This document shows positions 36,235-47,027 of a stretch of 64,000 nt of DNA, piece by piece. Position 1 is the first letter of the stretch. Each line of letters opens with the position of its first letter. Both the position numbers and the translations under genes were made by a program. Under the pieces are notes generated by a model. That model ran no database searches and was not told the DNA's origin. It worked only from the letters and a program-made list of their open reading frames with translations. Source of the stretch: Toxorhynchites rutilus septentrionalis (taxonomy: Eukaryota > Arthropoda > Insecta > Diptera > Culicidae). The stretch lies in contig NC_073745.1 in NCBI RefSeq assembly GCF_029784135.1, positions 197,745,807 through 197,809,806 on the forward strand, written 5' to 3'.

Positions 36235-36515
36235 ACCCGTCTTTTTTCCTTCTTTTATCTTCTTTATTTCCTCCTCTTTGTTTCTTTTCCCTTTGTTTTG
36301 TCTTATTTTTTTCCGCTCTGTTTTTCCTCCTTCGCTTTTTTCATCCTCCATTTCTCATTTCTTATAGAGTAATTTTTTATTTTTCTCTTTTTCTTGTTTT
36401 TTTTTCTTCCTATTTTATTCTTTTTTTCCTATATTCCTTTTTCCCTTTTCTCCTTCTTCTTTCCTTTTTTCTTTGTTTTTTTTATATTTTCCTCTTTATC
36501 TCTTCTTCAATCAAT
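36235..36515 (+). repeat. pyrimidine-rich low-complexity tract
   Basis: About 280 nt with very few purines, dominated by TTTCC, CTTTTTT and TTCTT strings. The Phe/Ser/Leu-rich frames over it are compositional artefacts. Confidence 0.9.
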
Positions 36516-36899
36516 GTTTTTAATCAAAACATAAGTGTGAACATGTGAGATACAGAGTAATCGGAGAGTGGTGCATCTATTCGAAATGCTGCAAAGTCTA
36601 GGTTTTTACAAAATATTTAGAAAATTTGATATTTCTTATTTCTACAACCATGCAGAAGCACAAAAACCAAAACGAAACACGCTCCAAAGAACACGAGTTC
36701 ATCACTTACTCTATGTCAAACAATCAAGTTCTATATTAGTTATAAATAAGCAATGATTCCGACTCTACACTTTGGTCTGCTAATGTTTTTCTGTGTGTAA
36801 AATAGGTCATTACACAGCCATTCCATGCCAAACCGGTATAGTGGTTCACAGATTTTCGTGAAAAGTGGTAGTTTTGGCAAGCTCTAGAATACGCGTGAC

Positions 36900-37395
36900 C
36901 ACAGTGCAAGCCGGAAGCCGGATTTCCTTTGACGAAAAATCCCCCGACCAAAACGAGAATCGAACCGGGGTTTTCGAAAAAAAATTTTTGATGCCAAATG
37001 TCTTAAAATGACATGAAACGTCGAGATCTAGTGTCATCTCGAACATTTTTTTTGTCAAAAATAGGCACTCTGGGACTTTTATCAACATTTCGTACAAAGT
37101 TCCGAATGAAAAATCGAGATAATTTTTTCTATTGGCACCCTAAACCATACTTTTCGTTTCGCATGCCGAAAAAAACCCAAAAAAGTCCCAGAGTGCCGAT
37201 TTTCAAACAAAAAAAAATCGAGATGACATTAGATCTCGACGTTTCATGCAATTTTAAGACATTTGGCATCAAAAAATTTTTTTCGAGAACCTCGATTTCC
37301 TTTACCCCACCCTTGGGTGATTTTTCGATTTTTAAAAAACTCGCTCGCTCGCTCGAATTGAGTAGGATTTTTAGAAGGAATTTGATAGAATAGGC
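36900..37395. repeat. foldback copy of a dispersed repeat (family with ATTTGGCATCAAAAA)
   Basis: The left arm 36971-37080 and the right arm 37181-37290 are inverted copies. Each carries a TTTGGCATCAAAAA, TCTCGACGTTTCATG, GATGACATTAGATC and GGCACTCTGGGACTTTT block or its complement, around a 100-nt centre. Partial single copies of the same family lie at 37684-37810, 48886-49060, 51020-51370, 52690-52965 and 62526-62765. No protein is encoded. Confidence 0.75.
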
Positions 37396-38055
37396 ACCTA
37401 AATGTAACTATAGGATATGAAGAAAAATAATAAAATCATAACCATAATATTATACTGTTTATATTTACTATACTTTTTATTAATTTATAGTACGGATGGT
37501 TTGTACTGCAGTTTTTATCAAAACCCCTATAATATGACTTTGGCATGTGTTATTGTCATCAATTCGTCTCAATTCGTCAATTGGAAATAAACATTGCAAG
37601 ATTATGTGAAAGGTATCTACAAACTAAGTTTGATCTTCATTTAATAATTCAATCGCAAGTTGGGCTCTGCAAGAAACTCAAAAACGTCGCGTTGGGCGTC
37701 GAACGTGTTAAGTCCGATTGAGCTGATATTTTGCATAGGGTGTTTTTTCGAGGTGGTGAACATTTTTTATGGGGTAACTTTTTGAAACTCTAGATGACCA
37801 TTTTCATTGGCACCCTAATGGCTATACAAACTTATTTAAAAACATTATCTGACCAAAGAGTAGAATCGATTTTTTTTCTATTGTTAAAAAGTCTGTGAAT
37901 TCATGATAAATAAACACATGGAGGTATGATATACATTATTTTGAAGCTACACGTTCCTATTTAGTTTATCAATAACCCAGATACAGGGCGGACTCGATTA
38001 TATACAGTTTACAATTTTTTTTCCACTGTATATAATCAAATATTTTTATTTATTA
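37396..38055. other. unassigned, with a pogo-like terminus
   Basis: Positions 37684-37810 belong to the dispersed repeat above. At 37982 TACAGGGCGGACTCGATTAT resembles the start of a pogo/Tigger-type terminal repeat (TA then CAG...). A second inverted piece (CACTGTATATAATCAA) lies at 38022. The matching far end was not found. Confidence 0.35.
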
Positions 38056-39295
38056 CTAGCTGACCCGGCAAACTTCGTCCCGCCCAAAATTTGTTTTTTG
38101 TTATCAATACCATCAAACATTCACATTTTCTTACTATGAGCAAGTTCATGGGTCCAATGGCAGAACTGTTCATTGATTGATCTTTTAATCGACCCCGTTG
38201 AATTTACCTTTTACTATAAAATTCCTAGTATTTCTAACAAAACTCATCATTATAATATCAGATTATTTTCGTTCAAGATTTTTCAACCACTTGCAAATAA
38301 CATGTTCCTCCGTTACATGGAATAAATGTTTTATACAGAAAATATGATAGAATAAGGACAGCCCTAAATCGAACGATTCCTTCCTCGAGTTCTGCTCTTA
38401 TCAACACCTCCGGCGATCTTTTTTTATGTATAGATAGAAGAAGATATAGGAGTGCGTTTCATCACATTAAAATCCATTTCCAGTTTCGAACAAAGATCAA
38501 TTTCGCTAGCGCAAACATCAAATGAACTAACAGCACTTGTCACTATGTAATTATAGAACATATGGGAATTTAATTTTCTGGATTTTCCCTTTTTCCTTCA
38601 GAGTTTTCCGAAAAATTTCAATTGTCATGTTTGGAGGGGTGTCATACCATCATAGAAACATTTCTCATACCCAAAAACCCTCACAACCCCCTCAGAAAGG
38701 TGTGAGCAGTGTTGAACCACCTTAGACATGTTTCATGCCCCCTAAAACCTCCATGGAAACGTTTCGTATCCCTTGAAACATTCGCATGACAAATTTGACT
38801 CCATTTGCTTGATTAGTTTTCGAATTATGCAGAAATTTGTCTTTCATTTGTATGGCAGTTCCCCCTTAGAGAGGGGGGTGGAGTGTCTCACTACCGTAAA
38901 AACATTTATTGCACCCTAAAACCTCCACATGCCAAATTTGGTTTCATTTGCTTGATTAATTCTCGTATAATGCAGGAATTTGTGTTTCATTTGTATGGCA
39001 GCCCCCCCCCCTCTTAGAGAGGTGTATGGAGAGTCTAACTACCATAGAAACATTTATTTCACCCTAAAACCTCCACATGCCAAATTTCGTTTCATTTGTT
39101 TGTAGAATTTTGTGTTTAATTTGTATGGCACCCTCCCCTTATAGAGAGGAAGGGGTCTCAAACTATCACGAAAACCTTCCCGGCCCCAAAAACCGATACA
39201 TACCAATTTTCATGTTGATCGGTTCAGTTGTTTCCGAGTCCATAAGAATCAGACAGACAGACAGACAGATAGAAATCCATTTTTATATATATAGA
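38056..39295 (-). mobile_element. non-autonomous Helitron, complete ends (1.24 kb)
   Basis: On the minus strand it starts TCTATATATATAAAAATGG (39295 inward) and ends GCCGGGTCAGCTAG (38056). T at 39296 and A at 38055 on the plus strand give the expected A/T target. A GACA microsatellite (39251-39270) and about four internal tandem units (38640-39130) parallel those of the plus-strand Helitron at 32465. The 3' third is homologous too. It abuts the broken LINE that begins at 39296. Confidence 0.85.
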
Positions 39296-40156
39296 TTTCA
39301 TATAGAAGAATTAACCATTGGCCAATCTAGACCCGCAACGCGCTCTCCCTCGAAGAGTACCACCCCCTCCACCGCAACTGAACATTTTGAGAGTAACGAG
39401 AACGAGTCTGGTGTGAGCTATCAACTTCTGATTTATTATCAGAATGTAGGTGGTATGAATACTTCAACGGCTGATTACTATCTCGCCTGCTCCGATACCT
39501 TATTTGATGTATTCGCTTTCACTGAAACGTGGCTCAACGATAACACGCTGTCGCAACAAATTTTTGATTCTTCGTACATGGTATACCGTTCAGATCGATC
39601 TGCTGAGAACAGCAAGAAAATAACTGGGGGTGGAGTTCTGCTGGCAGTCCGCTCAAATATAAAATCCCGTGAATTATTCCCCCCCGATGGGCGCACTATT
39701 GAGCAAGTTTGGGCAGCTGTTTCGTTGCACAATCGTACGATTTTTATTGGTGCAGTTTACATCCCTCCTGATCGAACCAATGATTCAGCTGTAATAGATC
39801 AGCATATCGTGTCGCTTCGCTGGATCACACAACAAATGGAATTAAGTGACAACATAGTCTTGCTCGGAGATTTTAATTTACACGGTATCGATGGGACACA
39901 GAGCGCCTCGGATTACTTGTATTCAGTTCATTCACATTCTACTCTGAATCGTTTGTCGGAACGGCTTCTTGATAGTGTCAGCACGACCGGTTTATGTCAG
40001 AAGAATCATATCTTCAATAACATCAACCGCATTCTTGATTTGTGTTTCATCAGTTCAGAACTCGCTCACAACACGGTAGTCTCTGGAATGTCGACATCAT
40101 CCCCCACTTCTGATATCTATATCTATTTCGCCACCGCTCATCTTCGCCAACACTGC
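39296..40156 (+). pseudogene. LINE endonuclease (APE-like) domain
   Basis: The open stretch encodes YYQNVGGMNT (substrate-binding Asn), FTETWLND (metal-binding Glu), GGGVLLAVRS, VYIPPDR and LLGDFNLHG (catalytic Asp/Asn). This is the order of a LINE APE endonuclease, which nicks target DNA to prime reverse transcription. The C-terminal Ser-Asp-His motif is replaced by TSDIYIYF. The frame closes at 40157, and from about 40120 the sequence resumes in another frame (NTAESTYYNYRKADYSSMNR), so a frameshift separates it from the reverse transcriptase. The Helitron boundary removes any natural start. Confidence 0.85.
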
Positions 40157-41220
40157 TGAATCAACTTATTACAATTATCGAAAAGCTGATTACTCGTCAA
40201 TGAACCGTTATTTTCTTGGTATCAACTGGAATGATATTTTGGAGAACCAGGATATAGACAACGCCACGTCATCAATGTCCAATGTTTTACTTTACGCGAT
40301 TGAACAGTTTGTTCCCAAGAAGAAGGCTAAGAAGTCGCTCAACCCTCCGTGGACAAATGCTAATCTCAAACGCTTGAAGTCACTGAAAAGATCATACCTT
40401 CGAAAATTTGCTAAGTGTCGCAATGATTTTTGGAGAAGTCAGTATTCTTTTGTGAACAGAACCTACAAACGCCTGAACAAAGTTTTACACGCCGACTATT
40501 TAAATGGCATTCAAACGAATCTGCGTGCTCACCCAAGTGGGTTGTGGAAATACGTCGATAAACAAAGGAAAGAGTTTGGTTTACCCACCGTGATGACACG
40601 TAACGATACTGAAGCTTCCACCAGTGAAAGCATTTGCGAGTTGTTTCGTAAGCAATTCAGTGGTGTTTTTGTCAGTGAAAGTCTTGATAGTGATGAAATC
40701 TCTGCAACCGTTCAAAATGTACCCAGCCTGTCATCGGTCGGAGCCTGCCCTACGATTAATCGTAATGTTGTACAAGATGCCTGCTCTAGATTGAAGAAAT
40801 CTACGAATGCTGGACCCGACAGCATTCCATCTATCGTACTGAAGATGTGTTCCAGTAGCCTCTCGCTACCGTTGAGTATTTTGTTCCACCGCTCCATCCT
40901 GAGTGGGACTTTCCCGACTGCTTGGAAAAATTCTTTTGTTTTCCCTATCTTCAAAAAAGGCTCTAGGAAGGATGTAACTAATTATAGAGGAATCGCGTGC
41001 CTTTGTGCCATCTCCAAGCTATTCGAAATCATCGTATTGGATTTTATCACCCATGCTTGCAACAATTACATCGTCGAGGAACAACACGTCGACTTCCACG
41101 AATCTTCTTCTGTACACATCATACATCGCTCGTTCACTTGAACTGCGACAGCAAATCGATGCGGTATATACCGATTTCTCCGCAGCATTCGACAAAATCA
41201 ACCACAACATCGCTGTAGCT
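40120..41220 (+). pseudogene. LINE reverse transcriptase, first half
   Basis: One frame from about 40120 to 41090 encodes the linker and the first RT blocks: LKKSTNAGPDSIPS, FPTAWKNSFVFPIFKKGSRK and VTNYRGIACLCAISKLFE. A frameshift near 41090 moves the reading to another frame, with STNLLLYTSYIARSLELRQQ and then VYTDFSAAFDKINHNIAVA (the RT block with the first catalytic Asp). The stretch ends at the retroposon insertion at 41221, whose 12-nt target duplication lies at 41209-41220. Confidence 0.85.
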
Positions 41221-41621
41221 TCATTCAACTCAATTCAACGAAAGCCAAAGGTTGTACCGCTCATGACAACTCTACACGAGCTGATGATTGCGCCGGCTAG
41301 TGACCATTCTATCCTGGATTCCTCGAGAAGACGCACCACGCTAGATATGGGGTACAGACTAGGGGGGCGTTGCTGATTAATGGTCAGCTGCATCCCAATA
41401 GGAAGTATCCCGTGTCGGGCACAGGTACAGATCATTGAAGACAGCAACATCACAATTACGAAAACACTTGTAATACTAACCTCGAGCCAACCGCGAGTAA
41501 TCGGTTACATATTACTAACATAGTTATAAGGCAAACATTGTCGAAATATTGAACTCCCGGCCCCGTCAGGTTGACGCCATATGAGCCTTAATAAAAATAT
41601 ATATTTTGGATAAAAAAAAAA
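41221..41621 (+). mobile_element. 5'-truncated retroposon nested in the LINE (401 bp)
   Basis: ATCGCTGTAGCT occurs just before (41209-41220) and just after (41622-41633) the insert, which interrupts the RT reading frame exactly there. The insert ends in AATAAAAATATATATTTTGG, a short unit and an A run. Its last roughly 260 bp match the element at 53047-53306, including CTCGAGCCAACCGCGAGTAA and CCCGGCCCCGTCAGG. The two copies start at different points, which fits 5' truncation of a longer non-LTR element. Its source family is not identified. Confidence 0.88.
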
Positions 41622-42666
41622 ATCGCTGTAGCTAAGCTTCAACGTCTTGGTTTTAAAGGTCCCTTCTTATTCTGGCTACGGTCTTATCTCACTGATCGTA
41701 TTATGTCGGTGAAAATTGGAGACACTATATCTTCTCCTTTTCGTGTAACGTCTGGTGTTCCGCAAGGGAGCCACCTCGGCCCATATATTTTTCTGCTATA
41801 CTTTAATGACAATAATTTTCGTCTGAAGTGCCTGAAGCTCTCCTACGCCGATGACTTCAAGTTGTTTTTCCGTGTGAATTCCACTGGAGATGCGGAGTTT
41901 CTGCAAGAGCAGCTGAATATTTTTGCTGAATGGTGCGCAACGAATAGAATGATTTTAAATCCATCCAAATGTTCGGTTATTTCGTTTTCTCGAAAGCGCA
42001 CATTGATATGCTTTGAATATAGACTGCACGGTGAAATTTTGAAACGTGTGGACATTATTAAAGACCTTGGAGTTATATTAGACTCTAAACTAACCTTTTG
42101 TGATCATATAGCTTACATTACTTCTAAAGCATCCAAAGTCCTCGGCTTTATTTTCCGTGTCACGAAGCAATTCACAGATGTACATTGCATCAAGGCCCTA
42201 TATTGTGCATTGGTTCGATCCGTTCTAGAATATGCTTGCGTTGTATGGTCACCATATTACCAAAATAGTGTACAACGTATTGAGTCGATTCAGCGAAAAT
42301 TTGTTCGATTATCCTTGCGTAATCTGCCATGGAATGACCCATTTAATCTGCTACGAGGATCGCTGTAGTCTCATAGGATTGGATTCATTGGGCTCTCGAA
42401 GGAATGTTACCAAAGCGCTTTTTGTATCTGATATTATTTTATCGAATATCGATTGCCCCGAATTGCTATACTTAATTAATTTTAACATTAGTCGTCGCAA
42501 TTTGCGTACCCGTAACTACTTGTACCTTCCACCATCTCGAACAAATTACGGCTACAATGAACCCGTAACCAGTATGTGTCGTGTGTTCAATCTTTGTAGT
42601 TCGTCTTTTGATTATCACCTTTCCCGTTTGTCTCTCAAAGCGCTCTATTCTGCTATTCTTAAGTAG
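41622..42666 (+). pseudogene. LINE reverse transcriptase, second half and C-terminus
   Basis: It resumes with IAVAKLQRLGFKGPFLFWLR. It then encodes VPQGSHLGPYIFLLYFND and the catalytic YADD box in LSYADDFKLFF (codons 41844-41855). Next come WCATNRMILNPSKC, a KDLGVILDSKL block and IKALYCALVRSVLEYACVVW, in the order usual for this group. Near 42350 another frameshift occurs, and the C-terminal tail (SLIGLDSLGSRR to LKALYSAILK) is read in a different phase to the stop at 42664. If the frame were intact this would be a complete RT C-terminal half. Confidence 0.88.
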
Positions 42667-42796
42667 TTATAATTGTTATAGGTTTAATATTTAGTTCTAT
42701 AGTTTTATTATTAGTTTTATTATTTAATAATTAATTCTCGGTCATTAGGGCAAACATGTTAAGCCTGTTGATGTTTGTAAAATAAAATAAAATAAT

Positions 42797-43344
42797 TAAG
42801 TTTTTGATTCATCTTGAAGTTAGAAAATATCTTTCTCATATAAAAATACATATATTCGGAATCTTTCAGGAGGTAATAGAGGATTATATTTGATTAAAAC
42901 TAAACCTTCTAAACTAAACGCATATGTTCGTATGTTTTTGTAATGACAGAGTTATTGAACTTCTTTTTTGTTCCGAGCTCTGCTTACCTCAAATCGGCTC
43001 CATTTCAGAAAGTACGCTCCGTAGGACGATTTTGTTGCTTCCATTTGAAGATGATAAAATTTAGTAAAGAATATGGTTGTGAAACATCTAAATTAATGGA
43101 TTTAAAAAACATTTTGGAAATGAAAAACATAATAGTTAGTGACTAATAACGTGATTCTATATTTGGCGTTATTAATCGGTATCTAGTTTTCGATGTTTTC
43201 GCATCAAATCAAACGAATTCCAACGAGCTTCCTAAAACCAAAACTTTAGATTTTTTTTTCTAAATATAGACATTCGGTGCAATTTATTATTTTCCCTGAA
43301 ATTTCATTGAAATGTGATTTTCATTCGTTTTAAGATGGAATTTG
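42797..43344. other. unassigned spacer
   Basis: AT-rich sequence between the LINE tail and the next TIR element. No gene or named repeat was seen. Confidence 0.4.
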
Positions 43345-44665
43345 TCAAAGGGCCTGGCCTGGGGTAAGGGAGTAAAAAGTGCCCCCAAACCAAATCACTA
43401 GCTGTATGGCAAATATTGTATAGGGTATTAAATAAGAAATTTTGGCGGTTTATTTGAACCCCTATGTGGTTCAACATAGGATCTATAGTGAAAAACGTAC
43501 TTTATTTTAAGATTCAGTACTACTCTAGTTTCTATTCAAATTGCTTCCTACGTTTATTTTAGGTATATGTGATTTTTTTCAGAGTTTTTAGAGTGTTTTT
43601 CGCGGTACAAAAAAAATTGTACATATTTTCAGGTATTTCGAAATTTTGAAAAAAAAAATACTCTGAGACCCAATTTTACTCTAATTTTTATTTAAATGCG
43701 TTCGTATGTGTTGTTTTTTTTCCGCATGTAGCGTAATATTTTCAAGAGGATTGCGCGGAAAAAAAATGTTTTTTGGTCTTTGGGTATTTTTAATTTATTT
43801 TGAATTTAGAGACCCATATATATTTAATATTTTTCTAATATTTTTTAAATTTTGTTTCTCATATGTCTAAATTTTGCCGGTATATTTAGAGCATTGCGCT
43901 GTGCAATTGATTTTCTCGTATCTTATGAGATTATCTTTATATTGGATTTAGATGGTTTACCAAATTCATAGGGGTCAGCTGTACGATAGAGTTCTGTGAG
44001 AAAAAAATAAAGTCCTTGTGGGAAGATCATTCGGATTAATGAGAAGAACACTTAAAGAAAAATCCGAATTGTTTTTATTTTAATCATACAATTGAAAACA
44101 ACGAATCAATAAAATAATCAATTTCAAGAAAATAAAAATAATAATGCAGACGATGATGAAAATTGTTTTTGTGTCTCGCAATGGTCTTAATAATTCAGGA
44201 AAAATTAAGCCACATGTAGAAAAAAAGACACATACGAGCGCATTAGAGCAGAAGTGGGTAACAAAGTTATGTTTTTTTTTCAAAATTTCGAATACCAGAA
44301 AATATATAAAATTATTTTGTACTGCGTATTTATTTATTTTTTATTATTAGATTTTTTGAAAAAAATTCAAAATTCCAAAATTTTTTTCAGTACTAAAATT
44401 TTTGATACATTTTTTTTGATAATTTTTCTTGATACACCGTAGTAAGATGCACATTCAGTTTTTTTTTTCAAATTTTTGTCTCGAAGCTTTTGAGGATGGC
44501 GTGAGATAAACAAAAAAGTACGTTTTTCACTATAGATCCCATGTTAAACCACATGGGGGTTCAAATAAACCGCCAAAATTTCTTATCTAATATCCTATAC
44601 AATATTTGCCATACAGCAACTGGTGATTTGGTTTGGGGGCACTTTTTACCAGGCCAGGCCCTTTG
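43345..44665. mobile_element. long-TIR non-autonomous element, 1.32 kb
   Basis: The left arm 43345-43504 begins CAAAGGGCCTGGCCTGG. It carries GTGCCCCCAAACCAAATCAC, TTGGCGGTTTATTTGAACCC and AGTGAAAAACGTAC. The right arm 44517-44665 is its reverse complement with a few indels. The interior is T-rich and non-coding. No clear target duplication was found on the flanks, so the superfamily is open. Confidence 0.85.
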
Positions 44666-46731
44666 ATGATTAAATAATAAATACCCCTTCGTGGAATTTT
44701 TATATATTGTGCAAATAGGATGAACTGCCCAAAATGATACAAACAGTAAGGATCTCTTTAATCTCGACACATCGAGAAATTTTTTTTTTCAAGGTTCACT
44801 TAGAAGAAGAGTTAAAAAGTTGGAACATTTTCTACAAAACCGGCAAAAAGCCGAACAATTCTAAGCCAGAATGGTGTGCATCCTACGAGACAAATATAAA
44901 AATAGATGCTTAAAAATTTTCAACAACGACTGAATATGGATTGTTTCAGCAAACTCAGAACAATTTGCTCATAAAAAACCTATAAATTGATGTAAAGATG
45001 ATCTTCAAGTCTCATTTTATTGTAATGTAACTTATGCATCATCTAACGAATGATGAAATTAATTCAGTTGTTATTGACCTATCGTGAGAATCTTGCAAAC
45101 AATTTTGCGATTGTTCCTGAAGATCGTAAACGCGGTTAACGAACATTTTACTAAACAATTAACTGTTGCTTCCCATAGGAAACACTTCCGTTTTCCGACG
45201 ACTGCAACAATTTGCACTTCCATGCCTAACGTGAGAAATCGTTGACTTCGAACGAATGCGAGGAGTCATGAATAGATAATTACTTTCACTCTTGTTCGGA
45301 ATATAGCTCTTATGAAAAAATGTTTCCATCGTGGAGGTTTTTCAATTGTCTTCAATGACTAGTAACGGCTGATGTGTATTAACTAATCCTATATGTCATT
45401 GTTATCGGTTCTTGAAAAAGGTAACTTTTTTTCTTGAATGTAAAGTCTATATCCGACAACCGTTCCCGGACGATGTCATTCATAAAATGCTTCATCTAAA
45501 TGGTAGACACTCGTAAAACCCCCTATTTCCCAGACGCTGCTCAACAGTTGAATCACGTCCGAAGTGAAGATTCGAAACCGAACGGACATGTTTTATTGAC
45601 AAGGCTAAAAATTACCACTGCAACTGACCAGCAGCAACACCTACAACACAGTCTCCCTTCCTACCCTTTCCCTCTTTTCCGTTCCGGAGTTACCGTTCGA
45701 CCTTATGGAGCTTATTTCCGCCGCTGCTGCAACAAGCGACGAAGAAGCAAGAACAATGGCAAGTAAGAAAATTGTTCAGACTGTTTACGACTTACGGTCG
45801 AATGTGAAAATAATTCAAGCACCAGTCGAAAAGTTTTCCCACATAAAGTCCCGCCAGTTTGGACGTGTTTCGCTGCCGATGCTATTTTAGTGCGGGGCAA
45901 GTAACTGAAAGAGTGAGAAAGGTTTTGTTTTTCTTCGATTTTAGGGTGAACTATGTTTGAACACTCACAGAGCAAATATTCTTAACAATTTATTTTCATT
46001 ACTTTGTTATTCTTGTCTTTTTTTCGCAAACCGCTCCTTATAATACAGCAATTCTGTGAGAAAAAGTTCTATGTCCTATGTTTTGCCGCAAAACTACCGT
46101 GAGTCTTCATCGGTCCGGTCCAATTATTTGTATCCTCTGAAACGAAACGAACACATCTTCTTGAATCTTCGAATTTGATAACCGATGAACCCGTAAATCA
46201 ATAATTATGTCCAGAAGCCAATCATAAGTACTCTAGCGTATCATCGTTACGGCCTCTCAATTCAATGGTGGCTCAGGCTGCCACAATACGGGGGTTTCCG
46301 TCCTTCGCAAGGGTACTATGGGAAGGTCATAAAACGAACAACGTTCAATGCTCAAATTGCCATATCATTTGCCACCCAAATTTCTGTGTTTTTTCACCGC
46401 GGTACTGTTGGATGGGATGGAAAAACTGGGTCAATTACCTGCATAAACTACAATGTAAACTGGTTGATTGTTTCATTTCACTCAGCTTGTATATCCTTGG
46501 ACAGTTGGAAATCCACTCCGGTATATGGGTGGGTTTGTGAATCATGTGGACAGCAGAAATAGAATAAATGAGAGTAATTTAAATTTAAATTGGCGTTGCC
46601 CAGTAGTATTCCAGTCAGCTGCCATGGTTCTCTCTGCCATTGGTTGGAGATGTACGTTTTTGCTGCAATCGTTATTTTGCGCAAGAGTCAGTGAACTGGT
46701 TAGTGTGGCGGAAGCTGCAGAAGACATGTAA
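44666..46731. other. unassigned sequence
   Basis: No supported exon. A frame at 45500-45766 with an ATG start matches nothing known. A region around 45600-45760 is GC-richer and contains short Gln/His-coding runs. Confidence 0.35.
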
Positions 46732-46744
46732 AAGGAAGAACCTT

Positions 46745-47014
46745 TTTTTTTTTTTTTATCTTCGCTTATTTTTCGTCGGCCTATTTCCGCCACTTTAGTG
46801 CCAATCACCGACAACAGGGAGGCGACTCCACCTGTTCCTACCTATCAGACTCAACAACTCATGAGCCGGGCCAACTTCTTTTACTTCCCCTCCGAAGGAA
46901 GACGTAACCAGAGATTTTTCGCCTCAGAAAATCCCAACGACGCCAGCTGGGATTGAACCCAGGCCGATCGGATTGTGAGGCTGTTACGCTAACCACACAA
47001 CCACTGGCGCCGTC
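46745..47014 (-). mobile_element. Feilai-like tRNA-derived SINE
   Basis: On the minus strand the head reads GGCGCCAGTGGTTGTGTGG, then a TTAGCG A-box region, GCCTCACAATCC and the B box GGTTCAATCCC. That layout is a tRNA-like pol III promoter. A tRNA-unrelated body follows, with TCTGGTTACGTCTTCCTTCG and GGCGGAAATAGGCCGACG, and the element ends in an A-rich tail (a T run from 46745). AAGGAAGAACCTT flanks both sides (46732-46744 and 47015-47027). The tRNA part is not a functional tRNA gene. Confidence 0.88.
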
Positions 47015-47027
47015 AAGGAAGAACCTT

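Larger units (their letters stand above)
39296..42796 (+). mobile_element. non-LTR retrotransposon (Jockey/CR1-like), 5' incomplete, broken
   Basis: An APE-type endonuclease followed by a reverse transcriptase on the plus strand, then a short 3' UTR ending in AAAAT repeats near 42777-42796. The 5' end is cut by the Helitron at 39295 and no ORF1 is visible. At least three frame breaks plus a 401-bp nested retroposon (41221-41621) disable it. Clade assignment between Jockey and CR1 is not secure without alignment. Confidence 0.85.

Noticed and set aside
36184..36548. Hydrophobic Phe/Leu/Ser-rich proteins that look like membrane proteins
   Set aside because: They arise from a 280-nt pyrimidine tract; composition, not coding, explains them.
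41221..41376. Protein-coding continuation of the LINE across the insert
   Set aside because: The target duplication shows the sequence after 41220 belongs to a different, inserted element, so the frame that runs through is accidental.
43620..43640. TTTTCAGGTATTTC as another recursive splice site
   Set aside because: The donor half departs from GTAAGT and it lies inside a TIR element, so it is much weaker than the site at 21213.
46922..47013. A tRNA gene on the minus strand
   Set aside because: A and B boxes are present but the sequence continues into a SINE body and A tail with a target duplication, so it is a SINE head.
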